Source: Thermoproteota archaeon (GTDB taxonomy: Archaea; Thermoproteota; EX4484-205; JAAOZP01). From it: DNA of 17,838 bases. A program made the position numbers and the translations under genes. The stretch's first letter is position 1. Each line of letters starts with the position of its first letter. Shown piece by piece: positions 1-6,514 of this stretch. The notes beneath the pieces are model-generated. The model was not told where the DNA came from. It did not search any database and saw nothing but the letters and a program-made list of their open reading frames with translations. The stretch covers positions 1-17,838 of the forward strand of contig JANXDK010000003.1 of assembly GCA_025059435.1 (NCBI GenBank), in the 5' to 3' direction.

Positions 1-25
1 AAGTTTCGTCCCTGGAGGTACCAGA

Positions 26-427
26 TTGACCAGCCTGGATAGTGTTCTGAAGAAGCAGGAGTCTATTTTAAGTGAACAGGTTGAAGTAGACGTGTTCGAG
101 GAGCTTACTTGTAAGAAGGCTAAGAACGAGGTTAAAAGCACGATTGTGGCGGCGAAGAGATTAAAAGGAGACCCGGTGAAGGTCTTCAAGGCCCTTTCTT
201 CCAGAGGAGTGAGCATACTGGTTATGGATACTGAAGCTTTGGAAGAAGAAGTTGTTGAGGAAGCTGCTAGTAATGGAGTAATCCTATGCGAGTTGAAGAA
301 CCTGCCGATAGAGCTGATTGGAGACAGGCTTTATGTTAGGAGAAGCGATATCAGGAGCCTCGTGGATAAGAGGAGGAGCATGCTTACTTCAGCAATTTTG
401 AAAAGGCTTAGCGATATTGCTCTTTAA
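26..427 (+). CDS. Unrecognised small acidic/basic protein (133 aa, 5' end uncertain)
   Basis: I do not recognise this protein. It is soluble and helix-rich, with an Asp/Glu-rich first half, a central hydrophobic strand (SILVMD, about residues 63-68) and a basic C-terminus. The TTG start at 26 follows a GGAGGT at 14-19 with good spacing, which supports it. However, the frame stays open to the left edge (reading S-F-V-P-G-G-T-R before residue 1), so the gene may begin outside the window and GGAGGT may simply encode Gly-Gly. The stretch VDVF...NEVKSTI faintly recalls the D...ExK spacing of PD-(D/E)xK proteins; that is a weak impression only. The gene ends 6 bp before the convergent Lsm gene. Confidence 0.6.
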   Translation: MTSLDSVLKKQESILSEQVEVDVFEELTCKKAKNEVKSTIVAAKRLKGDPVKVFKALSSRGVSILVMDTEALEEEVVEEAASNGVILCELKNLPIELIGDRLYVRRSDIRSLVDKRRSMLTSAILKRLSDIAL

Positions 428-433
428 CCAGCC

Positions 434-694
434 CTATATGTCGTCAGCCTTACCAACGAAGAGAATATTGCTGCCCCTGACGAGGACAAGGTCGAATTTA
501 ACAGTTTCCTTGCCCCCTTCATACTCCATCGTACCGCCCATTATAAGGTTCATTTGAACATCTACGTTCAGAAGCCTACCCTTATATACAGAGTGGTCGT
601 TCTTAAGCCTTAGGAAAACATTTTTCCCAACCATGTTCCTAAGCACCATTAAAGGCCTCTTGTTAACAGCTTCTTGAACGCTCTGACCAGCCAA
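434..694 (-). CDS. Archaeal Sm-like (Lsm/SmAP) RNA-binding protein
   Basis: The 86-aa product has the whole Sm fold. The Sm1 motif runs from about residue 14 to 54, with the D-x-x-M-N signature at 45-49 (DVQMN). The Sm2 motif is LVRGSNILFV at 71-80, where the RG pair belongs to the uridine-binding pocket. Archaeal Sm proteins form hexa- or heptameric rings that bind U-rich RNA and act in RNA metabolism. Length is normal for the family. The start is TTG at 694; a TATA-like element (minus strand CTTATATA, 719-726) lies about 28 nt upstream and there is no clear Shine-Dalgarno, which suggests a leaderless mRNA. The gene is monocistronic and convergent with the gene at 26-427. Confidence 0.93.
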   Translation of the reverse strand: MAGQSVQEAVNKRPLMVLRNMVGKNVFLRLKNDHSVYKGRLLNVDVQMNLIMGGTMEYEGGKETVKFDLVLVRGSNILFVGKADDI

Positions 695-715
695 CCCGAG
701 AAAAAAACGTATAAT

Positions 716-730
716 CCCTATATAAGAGTT
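716..730 (-). promoter_or_regulatory. Putative TATA box for the Lsm gene
   Basis: The minus strand reads CTCTTATATAGG here, centred about 28 nt before the TTG start at 694. That is the expected distance for an archaeal TATA box of a leaderless transcript. The call rests on motif and spacing only. Confidence 0.5.
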
Positions 731-1495
731 TCTGGTTAAGACAAAAAAATTTACTATAAGCTCTTGAAAAATAGAGTGATTTAAAGAAAACTAATCCCTG
801 CTGAATAATTTACTAGGAGGAGAGCATTATCTGTTCAGGTTGATGAATGTCGCCCGTAAAACGTTGTCCTTAGCATGGCCTGCAACCCATTCTCCAGGAA
901 AAGAAACAAACGTAATCCGAAAACATGGGAATTATGGAGGCGGTTATGACTTAATCCAGACATCTTCGATAACGAACCCATTGCCAATGCAAGAGTTGCC
1001 CAAGATTATTCCGAGGACCATATATTATTGTTCCGCCTGCGCTTAGATAAATGAAGAAAAGAAGAATATGTTATTAAAAGGGCTGAGAATATTGCAGTAA
1101 GCTTCCCCCAAAAGGAACAACCTCCTAGATACTGGTTTTGTTAATATAGAGTTATGCCATACAGTTTTCAAATTCTCCTGAAATAGTATCGGCATCTTCA
1201 GCAATACGATTATTAAGACTGGTATAACTATTAGGACTCCTATGAATGAAGACAATATTAATACCCATCCTCAAATGAGCAGATCTACAAGTAGTTTGAA
1301 CAACTTATCTTTAACACCAAAACACCAAAAGTAGAAACAGAATAATCAAAATGAATCCATAAGCCTCCAGTCCAAAAAGCTCTACTTACAAAAGCAAAAA
1401 CAATAACACTTCTGTTTAGAACCCAACCAAGCCAGCCCTTTAAAAAGAGTAAACCAGTAAAAACCACCAGAACCCTAAAAACCCAATCCAAAACC

Positions 1496-1506
1496 TTAAT
1501 ATATAC
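1496..1506 (+). promoter_or_regulatory. Putative TATA box for pps
   Basis: TTAATATATA lies about 27 nt before the ATG at 1530, the usual distance for a leaderless archaeal transcript. No Shine-Dalgarno sequence precedes the ATG, which agrees with leaderless translation. Confidence 0.6.
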
Positions 1507-1529
1507 CATCATACTCAACGCCCCCAAAG

Positions 1530-3938
1530 ATGAGCCCCGAGGAAAAATCCAAGAAATACGTGCTCTGGTTCAACGAAATAGGCATAGAAGACGTGCCCCT
1601 CGTAGGAGGAAAATCAGCAAGCCTAGGAGAAATGCTGCGTAAAACGGGAGTGCCAGTCCCCAACGGCTTCGCAACAACAGCAGAAGCATACCGCTACTTC
1701 ATAAAGTACAACAACCTCGAGAAGAGGATAGCAGACGTATTAAGCGAGCTGAAAGACCCCAACGACACCAAGACCCTGCAAAGCGTAGGAGCAAGAATAA
1801 GGAAAATGATAGTCGAAGCGAAAATGCCGCCCGAAATAGAAGAAGAAATCAAGAAGTACTACGCCCAGCTTGAGAAAGAAGCCAAGCAGAAAAACCCGTT
1901 CGTAGCAGTAAGATCGTCAGCAACAGCAGAAGACCTCCCGGACGCGAGCTTCGCAGGCCAGCAGGAAACATACCTGAACGTGACAACACCGGAACAAGTC
2001 GTGGAGAAAGTCAAAGAATGCTACTCAAGCCTCTTCACAGACAGAGCAATATTCTACAGGGTGCAAAAAGGGTTTGATCACATGAAAGTAGCATTATCAG
2101 CCGTGGTACAGCTAATGGTCTTTTCAAAAGCCTCTGGAGTAATGTTTACGCTAGACGTAAGCAACGGGGACAGGAGCGTAGTAATGATAGAAGCAGGCTA
2201 CGGACTAGGAGAATACGTAGTCCAGGGAAAAATCACACCCGACGACTACTACGTCAGGAAAAGCGACCTGCAAATAATAAAGAAAAACATCTCAAACGCC
2301 AAAGACAAAATGCTCGTGAGAAAACCAGAAGGAGGAACAGTCGAGAAAGAAGTCCCCCCAGAGCTTCGCGACAAGCAAATACTAACAGACGAGCAGATAA
2401 AAGAACTAGCAGCATACGCTATAGAGATAGAGAGACACTACGGAAAACCAATGGACATAGAGTGGGCACTAGACGAGAGAGACAACAGGCTCTACATACT
2501 CCAAGCAAGACCGGAAACAGTATGGGCGCTTAAAACAACCGAGGAGAAGCCGGCAGAAACCATGGCAGTAACAACAGAGAAAGAAATAATATGTCAAGGA
2601 CTACCAGCATCACCGGGACTCGCAGTAGGAAAAGCACACATAATAATGAGCGTCGACAAACTAGACACATTCCAACCAGGAGAAATACTCGTAACAGAAA
2701 TGACAGCACCAGAATGGGTACCAGCAATGAGAAAAGCAGCAGCAATAGTGACCAACTCTGGAGGAATGACTTCGCACGCCGCGATCGTTAGCCGTGAACT
2801 CGGAATACCATGCATCGTCGGAACAGCAAGCAAAGGAAAACCAGCGACGGAAGCAATCAAGGACGGTGAGATAATAACAGTCGATTCTAAGCTCGGAGTA
2901 GTATACAGGGGCGCGTTGGCAGAAGTCGTCGAGAAGAAGAAGGAGGAGAAGGTCGCGGTGGCAGCAGTCGCAGAATCATATCCAATAACAGGAACAAAAA
3001 TTTATGTAAATCTTGGCGAGCCCGAATTAGCTGAGAAAGTCGCCGCACTACCAGTAGACGGAGTAGGACTAATGAGAGAAGAGTTTATCTGGGCCGCGGA
3101 AATCGGAGAGCACCCACTATACCTTATTGAAATAGGCCAGCCGCAAAAAGTGGTGGACAAACTCGCAGAGGGAATGAGGAAAGTCTGCGCAGCATTCTAC
3201 CCGAGGCCAGTCGTAGTTCGTCTAAGCGACTTCAAGTCGAGCGAGTACAGAGACCTGAAGGGCGGAGACAAGTATGAGCCTGTTGAGCCGAGCGCGTTGC
3301 TGGGATGGAGAGGAGCCTCGAGGTACTACGACCCCAAGTATGCACCAGCCTTCAGACTCGAGCTCAAAGCAATCAAGAAGGTCAGGGATGAATTCGGATT
3401 GAAGAACCTATGGGTCATGATACCCTTCTGCAGGACTGAGGAGGAGATTCAGAAAGTCATCCAGCTCATGAAGGAGGAGGGGCTCGAAAGAGGACCGGAC
3501 TTCAAACTCTGGGTCATGGCAGAGATACCATCAAATATTTTAATAGCTGACAAGTTCAATAAATACATAGATGGATATTCGATCGGAAGTAACGACCTCA
3601 CTATGCTTATCCTCGGAGCGGACAGGGACAACGAGACAGTCGCCAAAATCTTCGACGAGAGAAACCTCGCAGTGAAAAGAGCAATCAAATACCTAATCAA
3701 AATAGCACACAGAGACGGAAAAACCGTGAGTATTTGTGGCCAAGCACCCTCGCAGTATCCTGAATTCTGCGAGTTCTTGGTCAGGTCTGGTATTGATTCG
3801 ATTTCGATTAATCCTGACGTCGCGGTCTTCACTAGGAAACTTGTCGCAAGCATTGAACAACGAATAATGCTTGAGAAAGCTCTTGGTGAAGTCAAAGTGG
3901 ATCCTGACTGGGACCTGCCAGATCCCGATGAAAAGTAG
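1530..3938 (+). CDS. ppsA: Phosphoenolpyruvate synthase (pyruvate, water dikinase)
   Basis: The 802-aa product is full length for the family. It converts pyruvate, ATP and water to PEP, AMP and phosphate in the cytoplasm, feeding gluconeogenesis. Domains in order: N-terminal ATP-grasp-like nucleotide-binding domain, about 10-335 (LVGGKSASLGEM near the start, VRSSATAEDLPDASFAGQQ in the middle, MDIEWALD near the end); the swivelling phosphohistidine domain, about 365-455, with GGMTSHAAIVSRELGIPC (phosphorylated His416); and the C-terminal PEP-binding barrel, about 475-785, with GVGLMREEF, SIGSNDLT and the active-site Cys736 in CGQAPSQ. All catalytic landmarks are present. The gene has its own TATA box and is followed by a T-rich terminator. 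Most of the gene prefers A-ending codons (gta, gga, aca, ata), unlike nearby genes, and the last ~200 bp lose this bias. A degraded copy of its 3' end lies at 4585-4769. Confidence 0.97.
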   Translation: MSPEEKSKKYVLWFNEIGIEDVPLVGGKSASLGEMLRKTGVPVPNGFATTAEAYRYFIKYNNLEKRIADVLSELKDPNDTKTLQSVGARIRKMIVEAKMPPEIEEEIKKYYAQLEKEAKQKNPFVAVRSSATAEDLPDASFAGQQETYLNVTTPEQVVEKVKECYSSLFTDRAIFYRVQKGFDHMKVALSAVVQLMVFSKASGVMFTLDVSNGDRSVVMIEAGYGLGEYVVQGKITPDDYYVRKSDLQIIKKNISNAKDKMLVRKPEGGTVEKEVPPELRDKQILTDEQIKELAAYAIEIERHYGKPMDIEWALDERDNRLYILQARPETVWALKTTEEKPAETMAVTTEKEIICQGLPASPGLAVGKAHIIMSVDKLDTFQPGEILVTEMTAPEWVPAMRKAAAIVTNSGGMTSHAAIVSRELGIPCIVGTASKGKPATEAIKDGEIITVDSKLGVVYRGALAEVVEKKKEEKVAVAAVAESYPITGTKIYVNLGEPELAEKVAALPVDGVGLMREEFIWAAEIGEHPLYLIEIGQPQKVVDKLAEGMRKVCAAFYPRPVVVRLSDFKSSEYRDLKGGDKYEPVEPSALLGWRGASRYYDPKYAPAFRLELKAIKKVRDEFGLKNLWVMIPFCRTEEEIQKVIQLMKEEGLERGPDFKLWVMAEIPSNILIADKFNKYIDGYSIGSNDLTMLILGADRDNETVAKIFDERNLAVKRAIKYLIKIAHRDGKTVSICGQAPSQYPEFCEFLVRSGIDSISINPDVAVFTRKLVASIEQRIMLEKALGEVKVDPDWDLPDPDEK

Positions 3939-3963
3939 AGTCTTTTTAAACTCTAATTCTTCC
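3936..3963 (+). terminator. Terminator of pps with small hairpin and T-run
   Basis: The inverted repeat TAGAGT/ACTCTA (3936-3941 and 3950-3955) starts at the pps stop codon and encloses a T-run (CTTTTTAA). It lies between the convergent ends of pps and the toxin gene. T-runs are the main archaeal termination signal; the short stem may be incidental. Confidence 0.5.
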
Positions 3964-3975
3964 GAGTTTACTAAG

Positions 3976-4245
3976 CTATTTTTTCTCGTATGCTGCTTCG
4001 CGTGGCAGTATGGCATATACGTTTATCGTTTTGTCGGATGCTAGTTCGAAGAGTATTCTGTATTTGCCTACCCTTATCCTGTAATGGTTTCTGCTTCCCC
4101 GCAGTTTTATGATGTCGAGCCCTTTCGAAAATCCTTCGTTTCGAAGGATATGTAGAGTTTTAACAATTCTCTCATGCATTTCTCCCTTGATCTTTTCAAG
4201 CTGTTTAAGTGCTCTTCTTTCAAGAAAAACATGATATTGTTGCAA
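3976..4245 (-). CDS. RelE/ParE-family toxin
   Basis: This 89-aa basic protein has the RelE/ParE layout: two N-terminal helices with many Lys/Arg (residues 8-36), then the beta-sheet core HYRIRVGKYRILFEL (54-68) and NVYAILPREAAYEK at the end. In characterised RelE proteins this core cleaves mRNA on the ribosome; ParE relatives instead poison gyrase, and the sequence alone does not decide between them. The start is TTG at 4245, with GGAGAG about 9 nt upstream. It lies 14 nt downstream of the antitoxin gene, as expected for a co-transcribed toxin-antitoxin pair. It sits between intact pps and a decayed pps 3' copy, so it is probably an acquired module. Confidence 0.82.
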   Translation of the reverse strand: MQQYHVFLERRALKQLEKIKGEMHERIVKTLHILRNEGFSKGLDIIKLRGSRNHYRIRVGKYRILFELASDKTINVYAILPREAAYEKK

Positions 4246-4259
4246 TTAGCTTATCTCTC

Positions 4260-4460
4260 CTACTTGATCTCTTCCAAAGGTATGTATTCCACGTCTCCCT
4301 TTTCCTTAGCCTCTAAATACTCTCTCATCGCCTCAACCTCGTCCTCTAACGGCTCATCGGAGCCGATCAGCCTCTCCTCCACAAGGTCCTCCAACCTCTC
4401 AACTTTGCTGCGAATAAGCCTAACCTCCTTCAAAACCTCCTCTAGAGTGTTCTCAGACAT
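4260..4460 (-). CDS. RelB-like antitoxin (archaeal coiled-coil type)
   Basis: This 66-aa acidic protein (from ATG 4460) begins with an amphipathic helix (TLEEVLKEVRLIRSKVERLEDLVEE written over residues 5-29) and ends in an acidic tail with AMREYLEAKEKGD and EYIPLEE. That layout is typical of small archaeal antitoxins paired with RelE: an N-terminal dimerising helix and a C-terminal toxin-neutralising tail. An in-frame TTG at 4475 would add five residues (MIENL). ATG 4460 is preferred because a minus-strand TATA-like CTTATATTC near 4494-4503 would place the transcript start close to 4473. The toxin gene follows directly. Confidence 0.75.
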   Translation of the reverse strand: MSENTLEEVLKEVRLIRSKVERLEDLVEERLIGSDEPLEDEVEAMREYLEAKEKGDVEYIPLEEIK

Positions 4461-4493
4461 AAGATTCTCTATCAATAATTGTCGTAGTAAGGT

Positions 4494-4503
4494 GAATATA
4501 AGG
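4494..4503 (-). promoter_or_regulatory. Putative TATA box for the toxin-antitoxin operon
   Basis: The minus strand reads CTTATATTC about 35-40 nt before the antitoxin ATG at 4460, which would leave a short leader of about 12 nt. The call rests on motif and spacing only. Confidence 0.4.
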
Positions 4504-4584
4504 ATTACCTGAAAAACATTTTCGATTTAAATGGAAGGTTTAAAACACATGTTAAGGCTTAAAACTTTCAAATAAACTCCTCTG

Positions 4585-4769
4585 ATCTATCCTGAGTTCA
4601 GAGTTTCTTATGAGAGCAGGTATTTGATTCTATCTCGATTAATCCCGACGCTGCAGTATTCACCCGCAAGCTCGTCGTTTCCATAGGGCAGAGAATAATG
4701 CTTGAGAAAGCATTGGGCTAGGTTAAGGTCGATCCTAACTGGGATCTTCCTGATCCTGACGAAGAGTAA
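4585..4769 (+). pseudogene. Degraded second copy of the pps 3' end
   Basis: From 4626 to the TAA at 4767-4769 this stretch aligns codon for codon, without gaps, with the last 47 codons of the intact pps (3795-3938). It reads DSISINPDAAVFTRKL, then SIGQRIMLEKALG, a stop, and VKVDPNWDLPDPDEE. Of the 47 codons, 17 are identical, 24 differ synonymously, 5 differ by an amino acid, and one (Glu in pps) is now TAG at 4719-4721. Just upstream, an extra T near 4623-4625 and further small indels break the frame, but YPEF is still readable near 4589. Homology fades before about 4585. The excess of synonymous change means this sequence was long under selection as a real pps before it decayed, so it is a remnant of a paralogue or of an allele from a relative. 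Confidence 0.9.
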
Positions 4770-4961
4770 TCCCCTTCTAATCTTTTTACGATTAAATTTC
4801 TCGCTTTTATTTCCGTAACGCTTAATTATTTCTAATAATAGTTTTTCAACGACGAAGAAAAAGCAACTATATGATCCAATAGGAAAGTGGCTCATTAGAG
4901 AAAAAGTCTGTCAAAGGATAACTATTCTCAGGCTTAAAAGATGTGAAGATTTAGAAAAAAG
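4770..4961. other. Intergenic stretch after the pps remnant
   Basis: This stretch has a T-rich segment (TCTTTTTACG near 4782-4791) just after the stop of the decayed pps copy, comparable to the terminator of the intact pps. The rest is AT-rich with no supported gene. The minus-strand frame covering 4608-4895 is antisense to the pps remnant. Confidence 0.45.
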
Positions 4962-5670
4962 ATGATATGTGATGTGCTTAGAATAAGGTATGAGGTTGTA
5001 AAGGGTTGTATAGATCACTTTGATTTTCATGGCTATGTTGTAGAGGTAAAAGTAAGGAAAGCAACGTAAGAGAGCTTATCGATAAAGTGATTGAGATAAA
5101 GAGGGGAATAAAAGATCGTTCTCTAATAAAGTCATTTGAGGAACTGAAAGATATTGAACTATATATAGCCTGTCCTACTGAGCAAGTGGAAAAGTGGGTT
5201 ATCAGCGAATTGAAAAAGAGGAAATCGGTATCTTAAGGCTTCAAATCGTGGATGAAGAAAATGTACACGTATATGATGTTTTAAAGGCAAAACCGATTCA
5301 TACGGGTGGAATTCCACATAACTCTAAGGTCTCCCGGAACTTTGAAATAAATAAAAGAACATACCTGAGACAAATGTTCCAAAATCCATCCAAATTTTAA
5401 GACTTCATAAAGAAGTTATGGTAAGATGATAATACCTTTGAAAAGTTCAAGAAAACTTTAAGAGAAGATTTTAAACAAGAAATCAAATTGGAGGGAATTC
5501 AGAGTAACTTAACAAGGGGAAAAACAAACAATAAGTACAATAATCTTTTAATCGAAGGATATGAGCTCAGGGTTGGCTTTCTTGAGGTACTTGAATAATT
5601 CTTCAGAGATGTCAAATAACTAGCTGTCAAACAGGGTATTAAAATCATTACACTCTACCTACGATATTGA
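4962..5670 (+). pseudogene. Broken gene, reconstructed as a ~236-aa protein with a nuclease-like E-x-K motif
   Basis: Three frames join into one plausible protein. Frame A starts at ATG 4962 (MICDVLRIRYEVVKG). It passes to frame B at the A-run 5048-5051, where one missing A would restore HGYVVEVKSKESNVREL. Frame B passes to frame C at the A-run 5213-5217, where one missing A would restore ISELKKEEIGILRLQ. Frame C continues to TGA 5668 but is interrupted by TAA at 5398, 5422, 5596 and 5617. In each case Glu reads naturally in context (KF-E-DFIKKLW-E-DDNTFEKF; EVLE-E-FFRDVK-E-LAVKQG), as if GAA had become TAA. I cannot name the family. FHGYVVEVKSK followed by YIACPTEQVEKWV and IGILRLQIVDE resembles the core strands of restriction-endonuclease-like (PD-(D/E)xK) folds; that is inference. 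The gene is almost certainly inactive. Confidence 0.75.
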
Positions 5671-5688
5671 TTTTGATTACTCTGATAT

Positions 5689-5907
5689 TTAACTGTCCTG
5701 TTCTGAATCCAACATGCTTAAACGATTCTCTATTTCTACTATGCGTTGCTTTATCTCGTTCAGCAAGTCTTTAAGATCGTCAAAATCTCCTCGTGCTAAC
5801 ATTGTATTCAGCTTTCGAATCATAATGGATAGTTCTTCAGCACGCTTTGCAACAGGTTCGATCCTATCGGTGTTTTCCATATTGGCAGGCCCTACTTTAT
5901 CTTGCAT
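5689..5907 (-). CDS. Small coiled-coil protein (72 aa), third gene of nitroreductase operon
   Basis: I do not recognise a family. After about 15 N-terminal residues the chain is almost entirely helical with heptad-like hydrophobic spacing (about 23-37 and 45-66: ELSIMIRKLNTML, then LKDLLNEIKQRIVEIENRL), so a short coiled-coil hairpin or dimer is likely. The ATG at 5907 overlaps the end of the upstream gene by 11 nt, which indicates translational coupling. An internal ATG (residue 10, MENTDR) is an alternative start. The conserved overlap suggests it works with, or binds, the ligase-domain-like protein encoded just upstream (inference). Confidence 0.65.
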   Translation of the reverse strand: MQDKVGPANMENTDRIEPVAKRAEELSIMIRKLNTMLARGDFDDLKDLLNEIKQRIVEIENRLSMLDSEQDS

Positions 5908-6514
5908 TATCCAACATCTTCTTTACCTTCTCATAAAATTCCCCGGAGATAGTTGCTTCTCCAAATTGTGTGTTGTATAACTTCTCTAATGCTCTGATTA
6001 TAAGCTCATAGCTAATCGCTTTCCTTCCTTGAGTTAATGTGTTTATTATGAAGACAGTTTCCTCTTCAGAAGACTTGCTGAGTAGACCTTCTAATATCCT
6101 TACCTTAGATGATATGCTTCCCTTACCGCTGAGTCTACATGCTTCAAGCATGCCTTGATAAGCTTGGCTTATGCTTAATCCTTCACTGGTCAATATCCTG
6201 TTCTTCTTACAAATGGCCTCCCTTATTCTACCTGTTTCAATAAGTTCCTCAACTCTACTTTGCTTCAGAGAAGTTATGTTTGCTACTGCTTCTGAAACTA
6301 TCTTCTTCAGGATGTTTGTCCCCATTAGTCTCGTTGCTTCTCCAAAATCCATCCTCAGTATTCTCAACAGGCTCTCCATATGTTCCTCCTCCACTCTTCT
6401 CAATAGGGAAGCTATGTCCCTGACCGTCTCTTCATCATTTTCTAGGTTAATCCTACTTAAGACTTCAATTACTTCAGAAAGCTTACTTATCCTCGGCTCA
6501 TCTAAACTCGTCAT
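5897..6514 (-). CDS. Orphan DNA-ligase N-terminal-domain-like protein (205 aa)
   Basis: This all-helical protein resembles the N-terminal DNA-binding domain of archaeal/eukaryotic ATP-dependent DNA ligases (DNA_ligase_A_N). Residues 10-66 follow the first helical repeats (VLSRI, then SLLRRVEEEHMESLLRILRM and FGEATRLMG). Residues 67-100 follow the G-x-x-x-L-K-K-I...A segment. Residues 129-178 follow the hallmark G-x-G-S-x-x-x-K...L-x-x-L-L-S-x-(A/S)-(S/T)-x-x-E...ALE block. No adenylation domain follows: there is no K-x-D-G motif and the protein ends at 205 aa, so it cannot be a ligase itself. A DNA-binding or decoy/adaptor role is inferred. ATG 6514 overlaps the end of the nitroreductase gene by 17 nt, and the next gene overlaps its 3' end by 11 nt. 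Confidence 0.7.
   Translation of the reverse strand: MTSLDEPRISKLSEVIEVLSRINLENDEETVRDIASLLRRVEEEHMESLLRILRMDFGEATRLMGTNILKKIVSEAVANITSLKQSRVEELIETGRIREAICKKNRILTSEGLSISQAYQGMLEACRLSGKGSISSKVRILEGLLSKSSEEETVFIINTLTQGRKAISYELIIRALEKLYNTQFGEATISGEFYEKVKKMLDNAR

Larger units (their letters stand above)
695..1529. other. 835-bp region without a convincing gene; A/C-skewed leader before pps
   Basis: No ORF here has convincing coding character. A TTG-started frame at 840-1046 (68 aa, Cys-rich tail) lies 17 nt after a strong AGGAGGAG at about 814-822, too far to be its ribosome site. That Shine-Dalgarno-like element may be a relic of a lost gene. Two minus-strand frames (1043-1255 and 1285-1527) read as hydrophobic low-complexity peptides. 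The second coincides with a stretch that is very rich in A and C on the top strand: in 1441-1500 I count 32 A, 16 C, 8 T and 4 G. Hydrophobic antisense frames are expected from such skew. The end of the region holds the pps promoter. Confidence 0.5.

Noticed and set aside
1043..1255. Minus-strand frame with a hydrophobic N-terminus, like a membrane peptide
   Set aside because: It has a TTG start without a convincing ribosome site, no recognisable domain, and composition that can arise from the skewed DNA; kept only as part of the gene-free region.
1285..1527. Minus-strand 80-aa frame rich in V, L, F and W
   Set aside because: It is antisense to the A/C-rich leader and promoter of pps. Such skew produces hydrophobic antisense frames, and its start would lie 3 bp before the pps start.
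3449..3895. 148-aa minus-strand frame inside pps
   Set aside because: It is antisense to a well-conserved part of pps and has no domain of its own. Other frames inside pps (2530-2860) were rejected for the same reason.
4608..4895. 95-aa minus-strand frame
   Set aside because: Most of it is antisense to the pps 3' relic; part of its peptide equals the antisense peptide found opposite the intact pps end.
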